A stretch of DNA of 64,000 bases, taken from positions 14,581-78,580 of the forward strand of contig CALIWR010000035.1 in the NCBI GenBank assembly GCA_938046585.1, written 5' to 3'. A model generated the notes under the pieces. It was not told the origin of the DNA, searched no databases, and saw nothing but the letters and a program-made list of their open reading frames with translations. This DNA comes from an uncultured Propionibacteriaceae bacterium. GTDB taxonomy: Bacteria; Actinomycetota; Actinomycetes; Propionibacteriales; Propionibacteriaceae. A program made the translations under genes and the position numbers. Positions 33,709-42,746 of the stretch are shown here, piece after piece (within the stretch, counting starts at the first letter, position 1; every line of letters starts with the position of its first letter).

Positions 33709-35535
33709 TCAAGATGAGGAATAGATTGGTGTATCTACCTTAGAGAGGAGTACTTCAAGGGACATCTGGAGCACTCTGGAGCCGTCGACACTCAAGACGG
33801 ATTCTGGATGGAATTGAAATCCGATCAGATTTTCGGTTCTCACCGCGTGAATTTCTCCAGTCCGGGAATCAGATACAACTTTCACAGTAGGGTCACTGTC
33901 CGGTGAAACGTATGCACAGAAGGAGTTATAGAAGCCGACGCGCACATCCTCGCCGAACAGTCGGATGCTGCGCTGACTTCCCTGGTTTGGCTGCGGTAAC
34001 CGCCGAACAGGAAAACCGAGTTCACGACATACGAGTTGATGCGAGAGACATACAGCGAGTGTTGGGGTATGGCGTTCGAGCACTGCGCGTCTCGCAAGAT
34101 CGTGGGCCAACCTTATGCGCAGATCATCCTCATCATTGGGATCACCAGGGCCCGGGCCAAGCACGAGCAGATCTGCACCTTTCAGCTCCGCGTCGGTCGG
34201 CCTTCTGGTCAGCACCTGAACAGCAAGATTCCATGAGCGAAGATGGGCAGCGAGCATCCCGGTGAAACGATCTTCGTAATCTACCACCAATGCTTTCATC
34301 CCACTATATAAAGCTCCCTGTAAGGAAGTTAATTGCTCCTTACTCCAGAAGGATGAGATTTCAGTCTTTCGACTCTCGAGGAATTCTCGACCAAATCTAG
34401 TGAGAGTATCTCGCTGCTTGTTCGAAAACCCCGCAAGAACAGAACTTACTTTGGCCTTTGTCTCGGCTGCCTCCAATACCGGATTGGAATCTCTGACGAT
34501 AGTAGAGCCGACGGGGATGGAGACATCCCCCGAGTCCTCGATGCATGCCGTACGAATCAGGATCGCCGAATCAAATCCCCCCGATTCATCGTCGAAAACG
34601 TGGGCGAGGACCCCACCAAGATATCCGCGAGCACTCAAGTCATGGCGCTCAGCCATTCGGAAGGCGGATTCCAGGGGGCTTCCGAGAATCGTGGGAGCAA
34701 TCAGCGATCTGTAAATCGCAGTTGCCCAGTTCAACGAACTATAGCCGTGGATGAAGCATTCTGTATGCGCAAGGTTAGACATAAATCGCAGCTGCGGCCC
34801 GGAGAACCAAGGCCGCTCGTCGCAGATATCAGTCATGACCTTGAGTTCCTCATCGACCACCATGTAGAGTTCGTTGCGTTCCTTCGGGTTCTGGAGAAAC
34901 TCACGCAGTGACTCTTCATCCGGGCCGCTATTCGGGTATCGGTAGGTGCCAGAGATAGGATTCATTGTCGTGAATCCATTACCCGCCCGGTGGAGATGCA
35001 TTTCGGGGGTGGCACCAATCAACGTATGGTCTGGATAGTGAACAAGAAATGTCCAATAGGCTCCAGTCTCAGCGCTCAGAAGCGAGTGGAAGATCGATAC
35101 CTCAGTAGGAATATCTCGTCTGTCAACATGACCGTGATATGTCCGGTGCAGCACGAAATTGGAACCATGCCCGGCGCAGATTTCATCATCGATGACTGCT
35201 TTCACCTGATGAGCGTATTCTCGATCGTTAACGTCGAAGCAACCATTGCGCAATTCAATCGGGTTGGGCTCGGTCTCCGCGAGAAATTTAGAAAGAGAAA
35301 TTTCCTCATGGTGGAGGACTCGCATCGCTGAGATGTGCTGACGCGAACTCTGCTCAATTTCCGACATCGGACGATCACCCCATAACGCTTGGCGAAAGGG
35401 GATCGCCACGATCATCTCTCCCGGCTGTAATCTCGCCTGATCGAGGTCGTCGAAGAGCATAGATACTCCAATATATCGATGTACCACACCGTCTTTCATA
35501 ATGAGAGCGAAGGCTTCATTGTGATCGTTATCCAT
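33709..35535 (-). CDS. 2-amino-2-deoxyisochorismate synthase, PhzE-like
   Basis: The 608-residue protein fuses a chorismate-using MST domain (NPISGTYRYP, GYLGGVLAHVFD, IPVGSTIVRDS) to a class I glutamine amidotransferase with Cys in AVCLSHQLVC and the His-Glu pair in FQFHPESV. This fusion and its sequence are those of PhzE, which converts chorismate and glutamine to 2-amino-2-deoxyisochorismate. The ATG at 35535 overlaps the stop of the PhzD-like gene by eight bases; the frame is open further upstream but within that gene. A 79-base gap follows before the reductase gene, with no terminator seen. Confidence 0.88.
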   Translation of the reverse strand: MDNDHNEAFALIMKDGVVHRYIGVSMLFDDLDQARLQPGEMIVAIPFRQALWGDRPMSEIEQSSRQHISAMRVLHHEEISLSKFLAETEPNPIELRNGCFDVNDREYAHQVKAVIDDEICAGHGSNFVLHRTYHGHVDRRDIPTEVSIFHSLLSAETGAYWTFLVHYPDHTLIGATPEMHLHRAGNGFTTMNPISGTYRYPNSGPDEESLREFLQNPKERNELYMVVDEELKVMTDICDERPWFSGPQLRFMSNLAHTECFIHGYSSLNWATAIYRSLIAPTILGSPLESAFRMAERHDLSARGYLGGVLAHVFDDESGGFDSAILIRTACIEDSGDVSIPVGSTIVRDSNPVLEAAETKAKVSSVLAGFSNKQRDTLTRFGREFLESRKTEISSFWSKEQLTSLQGALYSGMKALVVDYEDRFTGMLAAHLRSWNLAVQVLTRRPTDAELKGADLLVLGPGPGDPNDEDDLRIRLAHDLARRAVLERHTPTLAVCLSHQLVCRELGFPVRRLPQPNQGSQRSIRLFGEDVRVGFYNSFCAYVSPDSDPTVKVVSDSRTGEIHAVRTENLIGFQFHPESVLSVDGSRVLQMSLEVLLSKVDTPIYSSS

Positions 35536-36193
35536 AAGATAGCCCCAACTCTTCGAGTGCCGCTCCTGTGGGTAGCACTCGCGCCGATGTTCGAGCGGCG
35601 TAATCAAGCGCGCGAAGGTGCTGAATCCTATCGAAGTCGGCGACAGCATCCGCGAGCACGAAAGTCTCAAGATCCCTCATATAGGAATCGATCGCAGTGA
35701 CGAGTACTCCGACATGCGCATAGATGCCACAGATAATCAGTTGATCACGCCCTTTTCCTCGAATGAAATCATCCAGTGATGTCCGAGCGAATGCCGAGTA
35801 TCGCCATTTCTCGAGCACAAGATCATCGGGCTGAGGGGCAAGCCTGCCGATAATCATTCGATGTTCCGGAGAGGCGGCCATTCCTGGCCCCCAGAAATCC
35901 TTCAAGAGCCCTCGCTGCTCTGGGGTCATGCTGCCGGGCTGTGCGGTATACACTATAGGGATCCTCAGTCGCCGAGCCATCTTCATCGCCTGCTCAATGT
36001 TATTAATGAGGTCGATGGCCGGCTGCCGTATTAGATCGAAGCGCTCAAGAAAATACCGCTGCATGTCGTGAATCAGCAGAACCGATCTTTGCACTGAAAC
36101 CTGCCACGGAACAAGCGGCGCAGAGTACTCTGAATTTTTTGGCATGTCGTACCGGATTCCCTGAGCGGAATCCCAATGGGCATTATTTGACAT
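35528..36193 (-). CDS. Isochorismatase, PhzD-like (makes DHHA)
   Basis: The 221-residue protein matches PhzD along its whole length: LLIHDMQRYFL with the catalytic Asp, GLLKDFWGPGM, LEKWRYSAF with the catalytic Lys, and CGIYAHVGVLVTAIDSY, where PhzD also lacks the usual nucleophilic Cys. PhzD hydrolyses 2-amino-2-deoxyisochorismate to DHHA and pyruvate. The ATG at 36193 (MSNNAHWD) follows AGGGA by seven bases and comes two bases after the PhzC stop; an upstream TTG is a weaker choice. Confidence 0.9.
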   Translation of the reverse strand: MSNNAHWDSAQGIRYDMPKNSEYSAPLVPWQVSVQRSVLLIHDMQRYFLERFDLIRQPAIDLINNIEQAMKMARRLRIPIVYTAQPGSMTPEQRGLLKDFWGPGMAASPEHRMIIGRLAPQPDDLVLEKWRYSAFARTSLDDFIRGKGRDQLIICGIYAHVGVLVTAIDSYMRDLETFVLADAVADFDRIQHLRALDYAARTSARVLPTGAALEELGLSYG

Positions 36194-36195
36194 TC

Positions 36196-37383
36196 TCAAT
36201 CCCTAATCCTCCAGTGACTGAGCACCTCGACAGCCTGCTCCACGGTGAGTCGCGGATCACACAGAGTCGTGTATGGATCGTCTCTGCTTCGGAGATCGTC
36301 CGGCCCGCGCAGACATTCCCGAACAGCATCAATGGTTGTTTCCAGATGCACACCACCTGCACGGATGTCTTCGGCCATGGCGGCATCTTGAAATGCCGTC
36401 AGCTCGCGAATGATGGCTTCGATATATCGGGTCTTTCGTCCATCCGATGCGGTGACGGTGTTGGCATGCATTGGGTCGCTCATCCAGATCGGCTGGTGTC
36501 CCTCGCGTTGCACCCCCTCCATAAGGGCAGGAAGACGATCGATAGCATCTCCCATTCGAACGATCAGCGTCAGTTTTCCGGGCTGCCGTTTCGGGTCGAT
36601 GCGATCCATGATCGCGCGAAGATCATCCTCAGTTGTGGACGCGCTGATCTTGTAGCCAATAGGATTGATGATCCGGGATGCCAGTTCGACATGGGCATGA
36701 TCGAGCTGGTTCGTGCGTGCGCCCAGCCAGATCGTGTGCGCCGATGACAACATGACTTCTCCGCGAGCAGTGGCCCGTAACTGGGGAATCTCGTAGTCCA
36801 AGACCAGAGCCTCATGGCTACTCCATACCGGCGGTCCGTCGTGATTACGAAGGTGGGACATGATCGCTGTGGCTGCAGACAGTGCCCGGATCATCCGCCC
36901 GGGTTCATGGCGTCGCGCTCGCACCGATGGGAACGGGTCATTCACCAAGGCGCCACGATATATAGGTAATGACGATCCGTCTACCAGTTCGTGGGTTTGG
37001 GAACGAGGTTTAGCGAACTGCCCCCCGATCCGCCCGATCTGCACGACGGGCTTGCCGCTCTTCGATTCGAGTGTCTCTGCCATCGTGAAGAGTGCCTGCA
37101 CTTTGGCGGAAATGATTCCGGCCGTCGTATCAGTAATCGGTTCAGCACAGTCGCCAGCTTGAAGAACAACGGCCATACCACTAGCGACATCAGCCAGTTG
37201 TGCCCGTAGGTCCATGATTTCCTCTTCGGATACCAGTGGGGCGCTGGCGCCGAGTATGGCCATGACCTCCCCGCGCGCTTCTCGACATTCCCATGTCGGC
37301 TGTTCCTGAGCAGGTCGCGAGGCGATGCTGTCCCGAGCCTCAGTTAGGTTATCGAAACCGGAATCGATCATTGTATCGATCAT
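36196..37383 (-). CDS. Class II DAHP synthase, PhzC-like
   Basis: The 395-residue enzyme condenses phosphoenolpyruvate with erythrose 4-phosphate to start the shikimate pathway. Plant-type class II blocks are visible: LQAGDCAE, IGRIGGQFAKPRS, SSAHTIWLGART and ISASTTEDD. A copy inside a biosynthetic operon next to phzD- and phzE-like genes is used to raise chorismate supply, as in phenazine and tilivalline loci. It is shorter at the N-terminus than housekeeping class II enzymes, which fits loss of aromatic amino acid feedback sites. ATG 37383 has GAGGAG ten bases upstream; GTG 37389 is an alternative. Confidence 0.9.
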   Translation of the reverse strand: MIDTMIDSGFDNLTEARDSIASRPAQEQPTWECREARGEVMAILGASAPLVSEEEIMDLRAQLADVASGMAVVLQAGDCAEPITDTTAGIISAKVQALFTMAETLESKSGKPVVQIGRIGGQFAKPRSQTHELVDGSSLPIYRGALVNDPFPSVRARRHEPGRMIRALSAATAIMSHLRNHDGPPVWSSHEALVLDYEIPQLRATARGEVMLSSAHTIWLGARTNQLDHAHVELASRIINPIGYKISASTTEDDLRAIMDRIDPKRQPGKLTLIVRMGDAIDRLPALMEGVQREGHQPIWMSDPMHANTVTASDGRKTRYIEAIIRELTAFQDAAMAEDIRAGGVHLETTIDAVRECLRGPDDLRSRDDPYTTLCDPRLTVEQAVEVLSHWRIRD

Positions 37384-37450
37384 GATCACTAGTCTCCTCT
37401 CGAATAGAGCATAAGTTGGTTCACACAGCTTGCTCGTCGTAGATTGGCGC

Positions 37451-38941
37451 TTATACCTTCTCCTGATGAGTAGTCGCGTCTACCGGCGGCTTGGGGATCC
37501 AACGGATCGCCAGAACCCCCAGAGCAGTACAGATGACGGCCGCGGTGATAGCAACGACATGGAATCCGGCCAGGAAGGCGTCCTTTGCCTGTTGAATGGC
37601 AGCGGGGGTGGAGCTGTTTCCATCGACGACCTCCGCAATACCCGTCTCGCTTCCTGGATAGGTGGCTCGGAATACGACGGTGAGCAATGACCCGAACAGC
37701 GCGATCCCTAGCGCGTTCCCGATTTCGTTGCTGGTCTCGGCGATGGCGCCGGCGGCGCCGGCCCGGGATTCGGGAACCGCACCGACGGCAGTGTCCGCTA
37801 CCAGGCTAAAGGAGATGCCAAAACCGATACCCGCGACGATGGTCGAGGCGATATAGAACGCGGCTCCTGTGGCATTGTTCGTGAAGGCGAGCAGTCCTAC
37901 ACCGAGGGCCATGGAGAAGTGACAGATGATCAATGCCGTCCTGGCCCCCACCCGCTCCACGAGGTGAGGGGTCAGGATACTGGACGCTGTAAGGACGACG
38001 GCACCGGGGACCGCGAGCAGTGCCGCGTGCAAGACTGAATGGCCGAGCACCGACTGAAGGTAGGTCATGCTCAGGTACGCGGCCGCTGACCATACGACGA
38101 GCGAGAGTAGGCCGGTGAGAATCGCGACAGCGAAGACGTGTTGCTTAAAGAGGCTGACGTCTAGGAGTGGGATCTCGAGGCGCCTCTGCCGGAATATGAA
38201 GATCGTAAGGATCACGATCCCCGAGACAACGAGGCTACCGGAGAGCCAATCGATTCTATAGGTCGTGGCGTGCTTGACGCCGTAGATCGCGCTTAGCAGA
38301 CCAACAGCAGATAGGATGACGCTGAACAGGTCGATCTTCCCTGGTCGAGTTCCATGGACCTCCCGAAGAAGCACCGGGGCCGCAATGAGGAACATCACGA
38401 TGACGGGAATATTGATCAGGAACACGGAACCCCACCAGAAATGATTCAGCAGGATACCCCCGACGATGGGGCCGATCACGAATCCGGCAGCAAACATCGA
38501 CGCGAAGATCCCGATGGCTCGTGCCCGTTGGACGGGGTTCTCGAATAGCTCACTGATCACCGCGAGGCATGAGGGAAGGAGCGTTGTTCCACCGAGTCCC
38601 ATCAACGCGCGCGAAGCGATCAAGGCCTCCGGCGTCGACGAGAACGCTCCCAGGAGAGATCCGATCCCGAAGACCACTGCCCCTAGGAGAAGTAACTTCT
38701 TGCGACCGAATCGATCTCCCAGATTACCGAAGGTAATCAAGAGCGAACCGACGACGAATCCATAGATGTCGAGCATCCATAGGCTTTGGTCTGTGGTTGG
38801 CTGAAGGGCCTCATTGATCCTGGGCATCGCGAGAAAGAGGATCGATCCGTCCATCGCGACGACCAGCACCGGTCCGAGCGTTGCTATGAGCCCCCACCAG
38901 GACCTTGCCGAGGCTCGCGGAGGTGACTGTGGCGCGTCCAT
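37451..38941 (-). CDS. MFS efflux transporter, DHA2 (14-helix) family
   Basis: The 496-residue protein has about 14 membrane helices, motif A as GDRFGRKK after helix 2 and a motif C-like GPIVGGILL stretch in helix 5, as in drug:proton antiporters. It is the first gene of the DHHA-reductase operon and is divergent from the XRE regulator, the usual place for a self-protection exporter. The start is uncertain: ATG 38941 (MDAPQSPPRAS) or GTG 38983; neither has a strong ribosome site. Confidence 0.85.
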   Translation of the reverse strand: MDAPQSPPRASARSWWGLIATLGPVLVVAMDGSILFLAMPRINEALQPTTDQSLWMLDIYGFVVGSLLITFGNLGDRFGRKKLLLLGAVVFGIGSLLGAFSSTPEALIASRALMGLGGTTLLPSCLAVISELFENPVQRARAIGIFASMFAAGFVIGPIVGGILLNHFWWGSVFLINIPVIVMFLIAAPVLLREVHGTRPGKIDLFSVILSAVGLLSAIYGVKHATTYRIDWLSGSLVVSGIVILTIFIFRQRRLEIPLLDVSLFKQHVFAVAILTGLLSLVVWSAAAYLSMTYLQSVLGHSVLHAALLAVPGAVVLTASSILTPHLVERVGARTALIICHFSMALGVGLLAFTNNATGAAFYIASTIVAGIGFGISFSLVADTAVGAVPESRAGAAGAIAETSNEIGNALGIALFGSLLTVVFRATYPGSETGIAEVVDGNSSTPAAIQQAKDAFLAGFHVVAITAAVICTALGVLAIRWIPKPPVDATTHQEKV

Positions 38942-39011
38942 GACACCAGTGTTGGGAGATGACACGGGCACCAGCAAGATCACAGCTGCGGGTACTCGAC
39001 GCCGTGGTGCC

Positions 39012-39095
39012 CCTCAGCGAGAGTATCCCTGACAGGTACACCCAGCGGTACTGAAGACCCTGGGCTGTCTGGGCAGCCTCAGCGGGGATATCCCG
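39012..39095. promoter_or_regulatory. Direct repeats in the divergent MFS/XRE promoter
   Basis: CCTCAGCGAGAGTATCCCT at 39012-39030 recurs as CCTCAGCGGGGATATCCCG at 39077-39095 (15 of 19 identical). The second contains a perfect palindrome GGGATATCCC. They lie between the divergent exporter and regulator genes and are candidate binding sites for the XRE regulator. Confidence 0.45.
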
Positions 39096-39125
39096 ATCCC
39101 GCTGCTTACAAGCTAACCTGAGGGC

Positions 39126-40001
39126 ATGAAAGCTGAGACCCTCGGCAGCTTCCTGAAGACTCGACGTGACAAGACTGACCCAACCTCGATCGGCCTGGAC
39201 CCGGGACCCACACCTCGACGCGTGCCGGGACTGCGCCGCGAAGAGCTCGCCCGCCTGGCAGGTGTCAGCGTCGGATACTACGTCCGAATCGAGCAGGACC
39301 AGACCGGCACCGCCTCCGTCCAGGTATTGGACGCACTCGCCTCTGTGATGCGCCTGGAGGATGCCGAACGAACCCACCTGTACAACCTCGCGCACGCGCC
39401 CGCCCGGGCCTGCATGGTGCGTGAGCCTGCGGAGCGTCCCCATCAGCGGGTGCTCTCACTCCTGGAATCTCTTCATGAGACTGTTCCAGCTGTCGTACTG
39501 GGACGTCGAGGGGATATCCTCGCATGGAATCATTCCGGGCATGAACTGCTGTTCGAGCAGCTCCCTTTCGAAGCACCCCGTGACATCACCCGCCGCCCTT
39601 CTGTGCCGTGGTCGTTCTTCCTCGATCCATCGGTTCGGGATCTGTACCGAAACTGGGACGATCTCGCCCGTATCCACGTCGCCTATCTCCGCCTGACATC
39701 AGGACGATATCCATGCGATGCTCAGCTGGCGGATCTGATCGGCGAATTGTCGATGAAGAGCAACGAGTTCAGCGGTCTTTGGGCCGAGGGTGATGTAGCC
39801 GATTGCACTGTCGGACGTATGCTCCTGTCTCATCCGACCCTCGGTGAGATGGATATCGACTATCAGGTGTGGCTTCAGCCAGAATCCCCCGACCATCGAC
39901 TTGAGGTCTACACCCCAAACGATCCTGCAACCCGAGACGCCCTCACCCTGCTCCCAAGCCGCAGGAACTTCACCGCAGCCTCCTCCACGTCATACCGGTG
40001 A
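39126..40001 (+). CDS. XRE-family regulator with MmyB-like ligand-binding domain
   Basis: The 291-residue protein begins with an XRE helix-turn-helix (LRREELARLAGVSVGYYVRIE, residues 37-57) and continues with the MmyB-like PAS-type domain (VLGRRGDILAWNHSGHELL), a group common beside actinobacterial biosynthetic or efflux genes. In this group the C-terminal domain is thought to bind a small or lipid-like ligand. It is divergent from the exporter that leads the DHHA-reductase operon and is the natural candidate for its control. Its base composition is intermediate between the island and its flank. Confidence 0.85.
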   Translation: MKAETLGSFLKTRRDKTDPTSIGLDPGPTPRRVPGLRREELARLAGVSVGYYVRIEQDQTGTASVQVLDALASVMRLEDAERTHLYNLAHAPARACMVREPAERPHQRVLSLLESLHETVPAVVLGRRGDILAWNHSGHELLFEQLPFEAPRDITRRPSVPWSFFLDPSVRDLYRNWDDLARIHVAYLRLTSGRYPCDAQLADLIGELSMKSNEFSGLWAEGDVADCTVGRMLLSHPTLGEMDIDYQVWLQPESPDHRLEVYTPNDPATRDALTLLPSRRNFTAASSTSYR

Positions 40002-40072
40002 TCATCCAGGGCGGGTTCTGGAGGTGATGAGGCAGCCTGAGAGGATGGCCTCACTCAACAGGAGGAGCGCCC

Positions 40073-42118
40073 GTGACCAACCCGCTGCTAGCCGAGCAGA
40101 CCCTGCCGTTCGGCATCCAGGACTTCCCCGCGATCAGCGACGCCGACTGGCGCGAGGCGATCGAAGAGGGGATCACCCGGCAGCGAGCCGCGTTGGAGGC
40201 CTTGGCGACCTCGGCCGAGCCGGCCACCGTGGCCACCGTGCTGGAGGCCTGGGAACGCTCCGACGAGCTGCTGAACCGGGCCTGCGCGGGTTTCTGGACC
40301 CTCAAGAGCGCCGACACCAACGAGCAGCGGGACGCGATCGACGAGCAGCTGGCGCCGGCCCTGGCGGCCCATGCCACTGCGATCACGCTGGACCGGCGCC
40401 TGTACGACCGGCTACAGCAGCTGCAGCAACGCGCCGACGCCGGACAGGTTGAGCTGGACCCGCAGAGCGCCTGGCTGCTGGCCGAGCGGCTGCGGGAGTT
40501 CCGGCGGCTCGGGATCGACCTGCCAGCCGACCAACAAGCCCGGCTGCGGGAGCTGAACGAGCAGATCGCCGGCCTGCAAGCCCGCTGGTCCCAACTCGTT
40601 GTGGCCGGTCGGAACGCGGCCGCGATCCAGGTCACCGACCCGGCCCGGCTGGAAGGGCTGACCGAGGACGACCTGGCGGCGGCCCGGGCGGCGGCCGAAC
40701 GGCGTGGGCTGGACGGCTGGGTACTGGAACTGGTGAACACCACCGATCAGCCGCTGCTGAGCCGGCTGCGGGACCGGGAACTACGCGAACAGCTGTTCAC
40801 CGCCTCGATCAGCCGCGGCGACGGTGGTGAAAATGACACCCGCGACCTGGTAGTCCGGCTGGCCCGGCTGCGGGCCGAACTGGCCCAGCTGCTGGGTTTT
40901 CCACACTACGCCGCCTTCATCGCCGACGACGGCTGCGCCAAGACCACTACGGCGGTGAACGAGATCCTGGCCCGGGTGACGCCGGCCGCGATCCGCAACG
41001 CGCAGCGGGAGGCGCAGCCGCTACAGGCCCGGCTGCAGGCCGACTATCCCGGCCAGACGCTGCAGCCGTGGGACTGGCAGTACTACACCGAGCAAGAACG
41101 TACCGCCCGGTTCCGCCTCGACACCGAGGCGCTGCGCGCGTACCTGCCGTTCGAACGGGTCCTGGAGGACGGGGTGCTAGCTGCGGCGACCGGCCTGTAC
41201 GGGATCACCTTCAGCCGCCGCGACGACCTCACCGGCTACACCGACGACTGCCGGGTGTACGAGGTGCACGACCACGACGGCCGCCCGTTGGCGCTGGTCG
41301 TGATCGACCCGTACGCCCGGCCCACCAAGCAGGGCGGGGCCTGGATGACCTCGCTGGTGGACCAGAGCCGGCTGCTGGACCGGCTGCCGGTGGTGACCAA
41401 CAACTGCAACCTGGCCCGCCCGGCCCCGCAACAGCCAACTCTGATGAGCTGGGAGAACGTGATCACGCTCTTTCACGAATTCGGTCACGACCTGCACGGG
41501 ATGCTGTCCGACGTACGCTATCCGTCCCGCTCGGGCACCGCGGTCCCCCGCGACTTCGTTGAATTCCCCAGCCAGGTCAACGAGACCTGGGCCTGGGACC
41601 GGGAGCTCCTGGCCCGCTATGCCCGACATTACGAGACCGGCGAGCCGATGCCCGCAGAGTGGATCGAAACCCTGCACCGGGCCCGCCACTTCAACGAGGG
41701 GTACGCCGCGGTGGAGGCCTTCTCGGCGATGGTCCTAGACCAGGTCTGGCACCAGACCCCGCTCGAGGAATTGCCCAGCAGCCCGGACCAGGTGATCGAC
41801 TTTGAACGCCAGGCCCTGCAGGCGCAGGGGGTGGCTTTCCCGCTGATCCCGCCGCGGTACCGCACCACCTACTTCAGCCACATCTGGGGCGGCGGTTACC
41901 CGGCCGGGTACTACTCGTACCTGTGGAGTGAGGTGTTGGATGCTGACACCGTCGCCTGGTTCACCGAGAATGGCGGCATGACCAGAGAAAATGGCGACTG
42001 GTTCCGCAGCCGGCTGCTGAGCCGGGGCGGATCGATGGACGTGATGGACAGTTACCGCCAGTTCCGGGGTAAAGACCCGGATGTATGCCATCTGCTGGAA
42101 CGTAGGGGGTTGGCATGA
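40073..42118 (+). CDS. M3-family zinc metallopeptidase (peptidyl-dipeptidase Dcp/PepF type)
   Basis: This 681-residue enzyme has the M3 zinc site in TLFHEFGHDLHGML (near residue 465) and the downstream Glu ligand region in RARHFNEGYAAVEAFSAM. A helical N-terminal half covers the cleft, as in oligopeptidases. It lacks a signal peptide and should act in the cytoplasm on short peptides. The GTG start has GGAGGA seven bases upstream. It overlaps the YceI gene by four bases. Here the sequence returns to high GC. Confidence 0.92.
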   Translation: MTNPLLAEQTLPFGIQDFPAISDADWREAIEEGITRQRAALEALATSAEPATVATVLEAWERSDELLNRACAGFWTLKSADTNEQRDAIDEQLAPALAAHATAITLDRRLYDRLQQLQQRADAGQVELDPQSAWLLAERLREFRRLGIDLPADQQARLRELNEQIAGLQARWSQLVVAGRNAAAIQVTDPARLEGLTEDDLAAARAAAERRGLDGWVLELVNTTDQPLLSRLRDRELREQLFTASISRGDGGENDTRDLVVRLARLRAELAQLLGFPHYAAFIADDGCAKTTTAVNEILARVTPAAIRNAQREAQPLQARLQADYPGQTLQPWDWQYYTEQERTARFRLDTEALRAYLPFERVLEDGVLAAATGLYGITFSRRDDLTGYTDDCRVYEVHDHDGRPLALVVIDPYARPTKQGGAWMTSLVDQSRLLDRLPVVTNNCNLARPAPQQPTLMSWENVITLFHEFGHDLHGMLSDVRYPSRSGTAVPRDFVEFPSQVNETWAWDRELLARYARHYETGEPMPAEWIETLHRARHFNEGYAAVEAFSAMVLDQVWHQTPLEELPSSPDQVIDFERQALQAQGVAFPLIPPRYRTTYFSHIWGGGYPAGYYSYLWSEVLDADTVAWFTENGGMTRENGDWFRSRLLSRGGSMDVMDSYRQFRGKDPDVCHLLERRGLA

Positions 42119-42693
42119 GCACCGCGCAAGGTACGGGCATCCCGACCGGGAAGTACCGGATCGGCCCGGAACAGGGGCAATTGCGGCTGGGTACCGGCAC
42201 CGACGGTCCGATGGCCGCGATGGGGCACCACCTGGCCCTGCAGTGCGAACGGTGGGAAGCGGTGATCACGATCGCCGACAGCCTCGACGACTGCCGACTG
42301 GACGTGACGGTCGACCTCACCCAGCTCAGCGTGATCGAGGGTCACGGCGGACCCCAACCCCTGACCGACAAGGGGCGCCGAGACATCTTGCGGAACACGG
42401 CCCGGTCACTGGAGAGCGAGCAATACCCCACGCTGCGGTTCGTCGCGACCGGCTACCAGGGCCGCTGGGACGACGGTCGGGTAAGTGGCCGGATGTCCGT
42501 ACATGGTCAGACCCGGCAGGAGTCGTTCGCGGTACGGATCGTCGACGGCGACTTCCGGCTGTCAGGCTCAGTTACGCAGACCCACTACCAGATCAAGCCG
42601 CATTCGGCGATGATGGGGGCTCTGCGGGTGGCCGACGAGGTCACCATCGAGGCCCGAGTCCCGGCCGCGGTGCTCACCGAACCGTCTGCCTGA
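42115..42693 (+). CDS. YceI-family protein
   Basis: The 192-residue protein has the YceI pattern: an extended lipocalin-like beta-barrel with TGKYRIGPEQGQLRLGT at the start, a central DKGRRDILRNTARSLESEQYP segment and a closing GSVTQTHYQIKP strand. Family members bind long isoprenoid-like molecules. No signal peptide is present, so it should be cytoplasmic, as in many actinobacterial homologues. It is coupled by ATGA overlap to the peptidase gene, though no functional link is known. Confidence 0.85.
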   Translation: MSTAQGTGIPTGKYRIGPEQGQLRLGTGTDGPMAAMGHHLALQCERWEAVITIADSLDDCRLDVTVDLTQLSVIEGHGGPQPLTDKGRRDILRNTARSLESEQYPTLRFVATGYQGRWDDGRVSGRMSVHGQTRQESFAVRIVDGDFRLSGSVTQTHYQIKPHSAMMGALRVADEVTIEARVPAAVLTEPSA

Positions 42694-42746
42694 TTCGCCG
42701 GCCCCTCCCGGTCGGAGCGTGAAGCTATGCTGCTCCGTCCTACCGT

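Noticed and set aside
30243..37383. A phenazine biosynthesis cluster
   Set aside because: PhzC/D/E-like enzymes are present, but PhzF, PhzA/B and PhzG are absent and a carboxylic acid reductase is present instead; only the shared precursor DHHA is supported.
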